Shown here in pieces: positions 9,240 to 15,499 of a stretch of 64,000 bases of DNA; the stretch's first letter is position 1; every line of letters starts with the position of its first letter. Below the pieces are notes generated by a model, which was not told the DNA's origin, made no database searches, and saw nothing but the letters and a program-made list of their open reading frames with translations. The stretch is from CAYNSX01 sp964400165. GTDB lineage: Bacteria > Armatimonadota > Hebobacteria > CAYNSX01. The translations under genes and the position numbers were made by a program. The DNA is taken from NCBI GenBank assembly GCA_964400165.1, contig CAYNSX010000004.1, forward strand, positions 1-64,000. Direction: 5' to 3'.

Positions 9240-9290
9240 GTAGGGGGCCGGCGCTACCGAAAATCGTCGCCGCAAGAATGCGGCTCCTAC
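9240..9290. repeat. REP-like inverted repeat (GTAGG..CCG / CGGCTCCTAC)
   Basis: GTAGGGGGCCG at 9240 faces CGGCTCCTAC at 9281 across a spacer with its own short CCG/CGG pairing. The CGGCTCCTAC half is like a dispersed motif seen in many environmental genomes. It lies between the EamA gene and secG. Confidence 0.4.
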
Positions 9291-9301
9291 AAGAATCCCT
9301 C

Positions 9302-9317
9302 TTTCCTCGTTTCCTTG
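9302..9317. repeat. Solo copy of the TTTCCTCG repeat that flanks the S23 cassette
   Basis: TTTCCTCGTTTCCTTG matches the units at 13977-14004 and 14486-14514. Here it is alone, about 30 nt before secG. Confidence 0.4.
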
Positions 9318-9350
9318 TGACCTGCCGCTGTCTGCTATACTTTTGCTCCC

Positions 9351-9599
9351 ATGTGGTTCCTCCAGACCATCCAAGTGCTCATCTCGCTGTTGCTGATCTT
9401 TCTCATTCTGGCGCAGACGACGCGCGCCGAGGGCGGCGGCGGGCTGCTGGGCATGGGCACCATCGGCGGCCAGGCCCGCGCCGCGTTCAAGACCCGCTCC
9501 GGCTTCGAGGAGCACATCGGGCGCATCACGGCCTGGGTGGCGTCGGTGTGGCTTGTCGTCTCGGCGATCCTCTCGGTCCTCTTCCTCGCCCGCGGGTAG
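9351..9599 (+). CDS. secG: Preprotein translocase subunit SecG
   Basis: An 82-residue protein with two membrane helices (about residues 3-22 and 57-78) around a Gly-rich cytoplasmic loop (GGGGLLGMGTIGGQ). This is the standard SecG plan; the protein assists SecYE during protein export. Length and topology are normal. The ATG at 9351 opens directly on the first helix. A tRNA-Leu gene follows 39 nt after the stop, a common neighbour of secG. Confidence 0.93.
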   Translation: MWFLQTIQVLISLLLIFLILAQTTRAEGGGGLLGMGTIGGQARAAFKTRSGFEEHIGRITAWVASVWLVVSAILSVLFLARG

Positions 9600-9638
9600 C
9601 GCGCGGCGCGCTGCCTCATTGGTACAATCCCCACGCCT

Positions 9639-9724
9639 GCCCAGGTGGCGAAATGGTAGACGCGCTAGCTTGAGGGGCTAGTGGGCGCAAGCCCGTGGGA
9701 GTTCAAATCTCCCCCTGGGCACCA
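9639..9724 (+). tRNA. tRNA-Leu (anticodon GAG)
   Basis: An 86-nt class II tRNA. The acceptor stem GCCCAGG pairs with CCTGGGC. The anticodon arm CTAGC-TTGAGGG-GCTAG gives GAG. The long variable arm GGGC-GCAA-GCCC is diagnostic for Leu/Ser/Tyr types, and the T arm GGGAG-TTCAAAT-CTCCC is intact. The CCA end is encoded (9722-9724). It reads CUC and CUU codons. Confidence 0.97.
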
Positions 9725-9733
9725 GCACTGACC

Positions 9734-9835
9734 AGTGACCAGGAAGGCGGGGAGGCGGTGACCAGTGTGTCATGACGACGCGTGATTGCGCCGTTCCTGC
9801 TTCCCTGCCTCCCCGCCTCCCCGGTTCCTGTCGTT
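9734..9835. repeat. GGGAGGC-family intergenic inverted repeat
   Basis: The left arm GTGACCAGGAAGGCGGGG faces the right arm CTGCCTCCCCGCCTCCCCGG and ends GGTTCCTG. It matches the elements at 19875 and 21622 in both arm sequences. It sits immediately after tRNA-Leu and before the HD-GYP gene; the rest of 9836-9985 shows nothing recognisable. Confidence 0.65.
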
Positions 9836-9985
9836 ATGGAATAACCCTCCAATCCCCGTGCGCGCCGAACGGGCCGCCAAGGAGGGGTTCTGTGACCGAC
9901 GCGCCGCACACACGCCGATTCCGATGCGGAGGGGCGAGACTGTGAAACGCTCGCTCACCTTCTCGCCGCCGGTCATTCATCCCGC

Positions 9986-11191
9986 ATGACGCCGGACGAC
10001 GGACAACCGAGCGGCGTGTCCGAGGGATTCGGCGCCGCACCGTCCAATGCCGCAACCGCGCGAGCGCGTTCTGCCGCAGCGCGCGGAACCGTGCGGACCG
10101 ACAGCGCGGCCGCGCTCGACTCCGACACGGTGTGGCTCCTCTACCAGGCCGCGAAGTCGCTGGGCGGCACCTTCGAATTGGAACGCATCAGTGAACTCGC
10201 CGGCGCATTGCTCAATCACGCCGCGTCGGGCACGCTCACCACGATCTTTCTGCTGAACCCGGCGCGCAACATAGCGCTGGCGCCGCTGTGCACCGTCCCG
10301 GCGCGCGCCGCCACGACCTCGCCGGTGCCTTTGAGCCGCGGCGACCTCGATGCGCTGGTGGCGCTCGGCGCCCCGCTGCTGCTGCGCGGCGCCGAGGACG
10401 ACCGCGCGTTCGAGTTCCTGTTCCGCGGCACCGCCTTCCGGCCGCCGGCGCTGCTCGTCCCGCTGTATGCGGACGCGTCGCTCGTCGGCGTGGCGTTGGT
10501 GGCCCTAGCCCCCGGCCACGCGGCGGTGAACGGCGAGCGCCGCGCGATCATCTCCGCGCTGGCGCGCAACATCGGCATCGCGGTGCAGAACAGTTCGTTC
10601 GTGAAGAACCTGGAAGATTTGTACCTGGGCACCATCCGCGCGCTCTCCAGCGCGCTGGGGCACGAGGATGACTATGCGCGCGGCCACGCCGACCGCGTCG
10701 CGGGCTATTGCCAGGAACTGTGTGACCGGCTGGGCGTGCCGGAAGTCGAGCGCAAGGCGCTGCTCGCCGCCGCCCACCTCGCCCAGATTGGCAAGGCGAA
10801 ACTGCCCGAGTCGATCCGCCACAAGCGCGGCGGGCTGACCACCGAAGAGGTGCAGCAAGTGCGGCAGTACCCCGTCATCGGCGCCGAGTTCGTCGGCGAC
10901 CTGGCGCTGCCCTGGGATGTGCAGGCGCTGGTGCGGCATCACCACGAACACTACGACGGCGGCGGCTATCCCGACCGGCTGGTGGGGGCTGCCATCCCGC
11001 GCGGCTCACGCATTCTCGGCATCGTAGACGCCTATTGCGCGATGGTGGCCGACCGCCCCTATCGCGTCCGGCTGACCCGCGCCGAGGCGATGGCGGAACT
11101 CCTCCGGCAGCGCGGCGCGCAGTTCGACCCCGTCATCGTCGATGTCTTCTGCCAATTGCTGGACGAAGAAGTCGCCCCGCCCCCCGCGTAG
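9986..11191 (+). CDS. GAF-like plus degenerate HD-GYP domain protein
   Basis: A 401-residue protein: Ala-rich N-terminus, a GAF-like sensor region (about 45-200) and an HD-GYP domain (about 210-395). HD-GYP enzymes hydrolyse cyclic di-GMP. Several landmarks are present: GHEDDYARGHADRV near 225-237, HHHEHYDGGGYP at 318-329, and the downstream DAYCAMVADRPYR helix. The defining HD pair, however, is replaced by Ala266-Gln267 (AAHLAQIGK instead of the usual ALLHDIGK). Loss of these metal ligands suggests little or no hydrolysis, so it may work as a sensor or binding partner. It lies near the equally degenerate regulator at 11590-12828. Start at ATG 9986 lacks an obvious ribosome site. Confidence 0.85.
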   Translation: MTPDDGQPSGVSEGFGAAPSNAATARARSAAARGTVRTDSAAALDSDTVWLLYQAAKSLGGTFELERISELAGALLNHAASGTLTTIFLLNPARNIALAPLCTVPARAATTSPVPLSRGDLDALVALGAPLLLRGAEDDRAFEFLFRGTAFRPPALLVPLYADASLVGVALVALAPGHAAVNGERRAIISALARNIGIAVQNSSFVKNLEDLYLGTIRALSSALGHEDDYARGHADRVAGYCQELCDRLGVPEVERKALLAAAHLAQIGKAKLPESIRHKRGGLTTEEVQQVRQYPVIGAEFVGDLALPWDVQALVRHHHEHYDGGGYPDRLVGAAIPRGSRILGIVDAYCAMVADRPYRVRLTRAEAMAELLRQRGAQFDPVIVDVFCQLLDEEVAPPPA

Positions 11192-11284
11192 TCCTCTGAC
11201 GCTCCGCCAATCCACCTCACCCCGCCCTTCGGGCATCCCTCCCCGTCTCACGGAGAGGGGCCAGAGATGAAATCGTTCGGTTGT

Positions 11285-11326
11285 CCTCCTCCCCGCCTTC
11301 CTGCCTCCCTGCCTCCCCCGTTCCCC
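11285..11326. repeat. GGGAGGC-family repeat, right arm only
   Basis: CCTCCTCCCCGCCTTCCTGCCTCCCTGCCTCCCCCGTTCCCC matches the right arms at 9800 and 21657; no left arm precedes it. The preceding ~90 bases (11192-11284) contain only a short CCCTCCCCGTCTCACGGAGAGGGG-like palindrome. Confidence 0.5.
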
Positions 11327-11392
11327 AAGGTGTGGGGCCGCGGCCGTCACCGCCCCGTGACACGCCGCGGCCCACGATGCAATTTGTCAGTG

Positions 11393-11609
11393 CTCTCCGC
11401 CGGCCGGACCCGCGGATCGCTGCATGCGCGGGGGAGGAAAGCCGCCGCGGGCCGGCCGAGCAGAGAGATCACACTGGGCTCCGGTGGAGAGCGGTCCACC
11501 GGAGCCGCCCAGGAGGAGTGAGGGAGAGGCCGAGGGGACATGCGGCTGCATGCCGACCCCCGGCGTGGAGTACTGGCCGGGACGGGAGCTCATGGCTCCG
11601 CGATCCCGG
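11393..11609 (+). ncRNA. Candidate structured RNA of unknown family
   Basis: The region folds on paper into four consecutive strong stems. Stem 1: 11402-11415 with 11445-11457 (13 bp, one bulged A), closed outside by CTCTC/GAGAG (11393-11397 with 11463-11467), with GGGGGAGGAAAGC in its loop. Stem 2: 11477-11488 with 11495-11506, a perfect 12-bp helix with a 6-nt loop. Stem 3: 11529-11537 with 11557-11564, enclosing CATGC/GCATG. Stem 4: 11577-11589 with 11595-11609. Strand is uncertain because helices read both ways; plus is chosen for the purine-rich AGGAAAG and AGGAGGAGTGAGG single strands. It overlaps the 3' end of the regulator gene at 11590. I do not recognise the family. Confidence 0.45.
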
Positions 11610-12828
11610 TGGAGTAGGCAAGTGACTCTTGTTCTGGAGGGACTGCCAATCGCCGTTCGATGAGGGCGTGCACCAATTCGTCGGGGACTTCGCCGTTCTC
11701 GGACAGGAGCAGCGCGCGCCGCATACAGGTCTCGAGTTCGCGCAAGTTGCCCGGCCAGTCGTAGCGCTCCAGCCGCGCCAGCACCGGCGGCGTCAGGTGC
11801 GGCACCGGTCGGTGCAGCGCCCGGGCGTGCAGCGCGAGGAAATGGCCGGCCAGGTGGGCGATATCTTCCACCCGCTCACGCAGCGCCGGCAAGTGAAGCG
11901 CGACGCACCCCAGCCGCGCCGCCAGCCGCGGCGGGAAGTCGCGCAGCGTGCGCAGATCGCGCGTCGCGGTGGCGATGACACGCACATCGACGCGCGTCCC
12001 GCTGCCCGCGCCGACCGCGTGCACGCGCCCCTCCATCACCAGCCGCTCCAGGCGCACCAGCAAATCGTCCTGCGCCTGGTGCACGCGCCGCACCACCAGC
12101 GTGCCCAAGTCGGCCTGCAACGCCGCGCCCACTCGCTCCACCGCCCCGGCGATCGGTTCGCCCAGCAGTCCGAAGAGAAGTGCGGTCGGGTCGCTGCCGT
12201 TCCCGTTCGTGCAACTCGCCACCATCAGCGGCCCGCGGGACCGCAAACTCTTCTGATGCAGCGCCTGCGCCCAGACCAGTTTCCCGGTTCCGTGCTCGCC
12301 GAACAGCGCGACGGGCAGGTCTGAAGTGGCGAGCGCCTGCAAGGCCCGGAAGTATTCGCGCAATTGCGGGTGCGTCCCGACCATCCCCTCGACCCGGCCC
12401 ACGGCGCCGCTGTCGGGGCTGGCGTTGCGCTGCCGCGCCCGCTGCAGCGCATCGCGGAACGCCGACAGCACAAACGGATTGGGCACCACCGCATCCGCCC
12501 CCCACGACAGCCCCTCCGACGCCCGCCCGAACACCAAACTGTCCGCCAGCAGCACCAGCACCGGCGTCGGCACCCTTGCCTTGATGCGGCTGCACAGCGA
12601 CCGGGCCTCTTCGGCATTGGCGAGAAACGGCGCCACCACCAAGTCGGGCGCCGGCAGTGGCCAGGACTGCTCGTCCATCTGTGCCGCCACCGCCGTCCGA
12701 TAGCCCTCTTCGGACAGGATGGTGGCGACCAGCGACGCCACCGCCTGCTCGATGCCGACCACCAGCGCGACCCGGGCCTCCGGGTGGAGTCCCGCCCGCG
12801 CGTCATCCGCTCGCCATCCGTTCGCCAC
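11590..12828 (-). CDS. Degenerate sigma-54-activator-like protein (pseudo-receiver plus AAA+)
   Basis: A 412-residue protein with the layout of an NtrC-type regulator but with key motifs lost. Residues 18-135 look like a receiver domain, but the acidic pocket is absent (ALVVGIEQ) and the phospho-acceptor position reads VVAPF. The AAA+ part (about 150-370) keeps Walker A (GEHGTGK, 177-183) and the WPGNLRELE sensor-2 block (358-366). It lacks GAFTGA, the sigma-54 contact loop, and Walker B reads GTLVVRRV (242-249) instead of GTLFLDEI. There is no C-terminal helix-turn-helix. GTG at 12828 follows GGAG at a good distance. It is probably unable to hydrolyse ATP normally or to activate sigma-54; a scaffold or sensor role is my inference. 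Confidence 0.82.
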   Translation of the reverse strand: MANGWRADDARAGLHPEARVALVVGIEQAVASLVATILSEEGYRTAVAAQMDEQSWPLPAPDLVVAPFLANAEEARSLCSRIKARVPTPVLVLLADSLVFGRASEGLSWGADAVVPNPFVLSAFRDALQRARQRNASPDSGAVGRVEGMVGTHPQLREYFRALQALATSDLPVALFGEHGTGKLVWAQALHQKSLRSRGPLMVASCTNGNGSDPTALLFGLLGEPIAGAVERVGAALQADLGTLVVRRVHQAQDDLLVRLERLVMEGRVHAVGAGSGTRVDVRVIATATRDLRTLRDFPPRLAARLGCVALHLPALRERVEDIAHLAGHFLALHARALHRPVPHLTPPVLARLERYDWPGNLRELETCMRRALLLSENGEVPDELVHALIERRLAVPPEQESLAYSTGIAEP

Positions 12829-12846
12829 GGCTTCTCCATCAACCTG

Positions 12847-12889
12847 AAAAGCAAAACGCCCGCCGTGGTCCGAAGACCACAGGCAGGCG
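12847..12889 (-). terminator. Intrinsic terminator in the leader of the regulator gene
   Basis: Reading the minus strand: CGCCTGCC-T-GTGGTC-TTCG-GACCAC-GGCGGGCG, a 14-bp stem with one bulged T and a UUCG tetraloop, followed by TTTTGCTTTT. It ends 18 nt before the GTG start at 12828. The gene upstream is divergent, so this terminator can only act on the leader of the regulator gene. Confidence 0.75.
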
Positions 12890-12998
12890 TCGAGACCTGC
12901 ACACTATTGTTGGGCCGGGTCGGCCCGATCAGGGTGCTCTAGTTCTCCATCGGTGTGCGGGGCGGCGACACGCCATGCCATCCTGCAACATGCGTGTC
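12883..12998 (-). promoter_or_regulatory. Attenuator-like leader upstream of the regulator gene
   Basis: Upstream of the terminator on the minus strand lie a 10-bp inverted repeat (12967-12977 with 12989-12998, GACACG/CGTGTC plus CATG), a hairpin GGGCCG-ACC-CGGCCC (12912-12926) and GCAGG-N8-CCTGC (12883-12900). The last uses bases 12883-12887, which are also part of the terminator stem, so the two structures exclude each other as antiterminator and terminator. This is the arrangement of a riboswitch or attenuator. No known aptamer is recognised. Confidence 0.45.
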
Positions 12999-13124
12999 AC
13001 CCGCAGACCACACCAGCGGCTTTTTCCCCATCCGATGCACATTTTGAGAGGGGGTTTCTCCCGGCTGCGCTAGAATGGGAAAACAGGGCGACAGCCCGCC
13101 CCATACTGCCCTGTGCAATCCCAC

Positions 13125-13970
13125 ATGGCCACCGAGACGGACACCGTGACCACCGACCTGGCGCGCCTGGCCTCGACTGCCCGGCAGCTGCGCCGCGACA
13201 TCATCCGGTGCACCACCGCCGCCGGCTCCGGGCATCCGAGCAGTTCGCTCTCGATGGTGGAACTGCTGACGGCGCTGTACTTCGGCGGCGTGATGCGCTA
13301 CGACCCGCACAACCCCCTCTGGCCCGACCGCGACCGCTTCATCCTCTCGAAAGGGCACGGCTGCCCGGGCTTGTACTCGGCGCTGGCCGAGGCGGGCTAC
13401 TTCCCGCGCGAGTGGCTGCTGAAACTGCGCGACATCGACTGGCCGCTCGAAGGCCACCCGAAGCGCCACCCGGAACTCGGCATCGAAGCGGCGACCGGCT
13501 CGCTCGGGCAGGGCCTGTCGATCGCCATCGGGCACGCCCTCGCCTGCCGGCTCGACGGACGCGACGCGCGCGTCTACTGCATGCTCGGCGACGGCGAGTG
13601 TCAGGAGGGCCAAGTGTGGGAAGCGGCGATGGCGGCGACGCACTTCCACCTCGACTCGCTGACCGCCATCGTGGACCACAACAAGTATCAGCAGACCGGC
13701 GCCGTCTTCACCACGATGGACTACCGCCCCTTCGCCGAGAAATGGCGTGCCTTCGGCTGGCACACCGACGAGATTGACGGCCACGACCAGCAAGAAGTGC
13801 TCGACGCCTTCGAGCGCGCCCGCGGCGTCTCCGGCCACCCGCAGGTCATCATCGCCCACACCATCAAGGGCAAAGGTGTGTCGCTGATGGAAACTGATTT
13901 CACTTGGCATGGAAGAGCATTGAGCGCGGAGCAGGCAGAGGTAGCATTGAAGGAAATCGGAGAAGACTGA
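13125..13970 (+). CDS. Transketolase, N-terminal (TPP-binding) subunit
   Basis: A 281-residue protein carrying the thiamine-diphosphate half of transketolase, which moves two-carbon units between sugar phosphates. Signature blocks: SGHPSSSLSMVELL near the start, SKGHGCPGLY, GSLGQGLSIAIGHA, and the TPP/Mg motif GDGECQEGQVWEA ending near the expected DHNKYQQTG. The ATG at 13125 is preferred over a GTG 12 nt upstream. Its partner half is at 14529. The two halves are usually adjacent; here a four-helix-bundle gene lies between them. Confidence 0.93.
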   Translation: MATETDTVTTDLARLASTARQLRRDIIRCTTAAGSGHPSSSLSMVELLTALYFGGVMRYDPHNPLWPDRDRFILSKGHGCPGLYSALAEAGYFPREWLLKLRDIDWPLEGHPKRHPELGIEAATGSLGQGLSIAIGHALACRLDGRDARVYCMLGDGECQEGQVWEAAMAATHFHLDSLTAIVDHNKYQQTGAVFTTMDYRPFAEKWRAFGWHTDEIDGHDQQEVLDAFERARGVSGHPQVIIAHTIKGKGVSLMETDFTWHGRALSAEQAEVALKEIGED

Positions 13971-13972
13971 AC

Positions 13973-14473
13973 TTGCAGGAAACAAGGAAACAAGGAAACG
14001 AGGGTCGGCTGACCTTCGTGGACGAGGCCTTGCCGGGTTTCAAGAATCTGGTGGCCTGGCAGAGAGCAAGGCGTCTGGCCGCCCTGGTTGACGAGTTTGC
14101 GAAGGGATTTCCCCGCTTGGAAGGAGTTCTACGATCGCAGATGCGGCGCACCGCGATTTCAGTCGGCGCCAACATTGCCGAGGGTTACTGTCGCGGCGCG
14201 ATCGGCGATTACATCCGCTACTGCGAAATCGCGCGCGGGTCTCTCGGCGAGCTCGGGAATCACCTCGCGCACGCGGAAGACATCGGACTCGCGACACAGT
14301 GTCCGTGGTATCCCAAACTGCTCGACGCCTATAGCGAGACACTCGCGGTCCTCAACGGTTTAGTCGCCGCGCTGAAGCGTAAGAGAGATACCGGGGAATG
14401 GGATCGGTCCTTCGCCGTGCGTGAATTCGCCGCGCCGTACATCGGCACCCAAATCGAGGAATCATCGTCATGA
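13973..14473 (+). CDS. Four-helix bundle protein (S23/IVP family)
   Basis: About 166 residues. The core (FKNLVAWQRARRLAALVDEF ... QMRRTAISVGANIAEGYCRG ... EIARGSLGELGNHL) is diagnostic of the S23 family, first found encoded in intervening sequences of 23S rRNA genes; its biochemical role is unclear. The start is uncertain: TTG at 13973, just after the transketolase stop and within reach of GGAGAAG, or GTG at 14018. The coding core is flanked by inverted repeats of (GAGGAAAC)n at 13977-14004 and 14486-14514. It looks like a small cassette inserted between the transketolase halves. It is not the Avd of a retroelement, since no reverse transcriptase or variable repeat is present. Confidence 0.85.
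   Translation: MQETRKQGNEGRLTFVDEALPGFKNLVAWQRARRLAALVDEFAKGFPRLEGVLRSQMRRTAISVGANIAEGYCRGAIGDYIRYCEIARGSLGELGNHLAHAEDIGLATQCPWYPKLLDAYSETLAVLNGLVAALKRKRDTGEWDRSFAVREFAAPYIGTQIEESSS
13977..14004. repeat. Left inverted repeat of the S23 cassette
   Basis: Three tandem AGGAAAC(A/G) units. It is inverted relative to 14486-14514. If translation starts at TTG 13973 it is also the first codons of the S23 gene. Confidence 0.6.
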
Positions 14474-14485
14474 ACTCGACCCAAT

Positions 14486-14514
14486 CCTTGTTTCCTCGTT
14501 TCCTCGTTTCCTCG
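14486..14514. repeat. Right inverted repeat of the S23 cassette
   Basis: CCTTGTTTCCTCGTTTCCTC plus a further GTTTCCTCG: the reverse complement of the left repeat. It lies 15 nt before the start of the transketolase C-terminal gene. Confidence 0.6.
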
Positions 14515-14528
14515 CCGTTGGATTTGCA

Positions 14529-15476
14529 ATGATGTCGCGCCCTCTTGGAAAGGCAACCAGAGACGGCTTCGGCGAAGCCCTCCGCGACCTCGGTGCGGTG
14601 GATGCCTCGTTCATCGTCCTCGACGGCGATGTAAACAATTCCACCCGCACCGAATACTTCGCCTCTAAGTACCCCGACCGGTTCTTCAATGTCGGCATCG
14701 CCGAGTCGAACCTGGTCGGCGTCGCGTCGGGCATCGCCTCGAACGGACGCACCACCTGGCTGGCCAGTTTCGCCGCCTTCCTGATGTGCAACGCCTTCGA
14801 CCAATTGCGGATGTCGGTCGCGGTGCCCGGCCTGCCGGTCAAGTGCGTCGGCAGTCACGCCGGCATTTCCATCGGCGAAGACGGCCCCTCGCAGATGGCC
14901 ATCGAAGATGTCGCGCTCGCCTGCGCGCTGCCCGGCTTCACCGTCGTCGTGCCCGCCGATGAATACACCGCCCGCGCCGCCGTCCCCGCGCTGCACCGGA
15001 TGGACGGTCCGTGCTACCTGCGGGTCGGGCGCCCGAAAGTGCCCGTCGTCTACAGCAACGGCTCGGCGCTCTTTGAAATCGGTCGCGCCAATCGCTTGCG
15101 CGAGGGCGGCGATGTGACGATTGTCGCCAACGGGTTGCTAGTCGCCCCGGCGCTCGACGCCGCCGACACCCTCGCCGGCGAGGGTGTCGAAGCCCGTGTG
15201 CTCGACATGCACACCGTCCGCCCGCTCGACGCTGAAGCGCTCCTGGCGGCGGCGAACGAGACCCGCGGCCTTGTCGTCGCCGAAGAGCACCTCATCGAGG
15301 GCGGGCTCGGCAGCCGCATCGCCGTCCTGCTCGCGCAACAGCGACCCTGCCCGATGCGGTTCGTCGGCCTGACCCGTTACGCGGAATCGGGCAAGTCGGA
15401 AGCGCTGCTCGAGAAATACCACCTGACCGCGTCCGACATCGCCGCCGCCGCCCGCGACCTGCTGCGCGCGCGCTAG
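14529..15476 (+). CDS. Transketolase, C-terminal subunit
   Basis: A 315-residue pyrimidine-binding and C-terminal half of transketolase. Seen: DGDVNNSTRTEYF, then RFFNVGIAESNLVGVASGIA (with the catalytic Glu in AES), then GSHAGISIGEDGPSQMAIED, and a C-terminal domain ending in LTRYAESGKSEALLEKYHL. The ATG at 14529 (followed by a second ATG) is used; the open frame upstream overlaps the S23 gene and is not protein-like. Its partner is at 13125. Together they form a split transketolase like those of archaea and many deep-branching bacteria. Expression may depend on transcription through the inserted S23 cassette. Confidence 0.93.
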   Translation: MMSRPLGKATRDGFGEALRDLGAVDASFIVLDGDVNNSTRTEYFASKYPDRFFNVGIAESNLVGVASGIASNGRTTWLASFAAFLMCNAFDQLRMSVAVPGLPVKCVGSHAGISIGEDGPSQMAIEDVALACALPGFTVVVPADEYTARAAVPALHRMDGPCYLRVGRPKVPVVYSNGSALFEIGRANRLREGGDVTIVANGLLVAPALDAADTLAGEGVEARVLDMHTVRPLDAEALLAAANETRGLVVAEEHLIEGGLGSRIAVLLAQQRPCPMRFVGLTRYAESGKSEALLEKYHLTASDIAAAARDLLRAR

Positions 15477-15499
15477 GCGCCTGGCCTGACCCGTCGCCG

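Noticed and set aside
11393..11480. Similarity of GGGGGAGGAAAG and CAGAGAG to RNase P RNA conserved regions
   Set aside because: Other obligatory RNase P elements (GGTAAGGGTGAAA and ACAGAA...GGCTTA) are absent and the region is too short.
13973..14473. Four-helix protein as accessory variability determinant of a diversity-generating retroelement
   Set aside because: No reverse transcriptase, template repeat or variable gene nearby; the text matches S23/IVP proteins.
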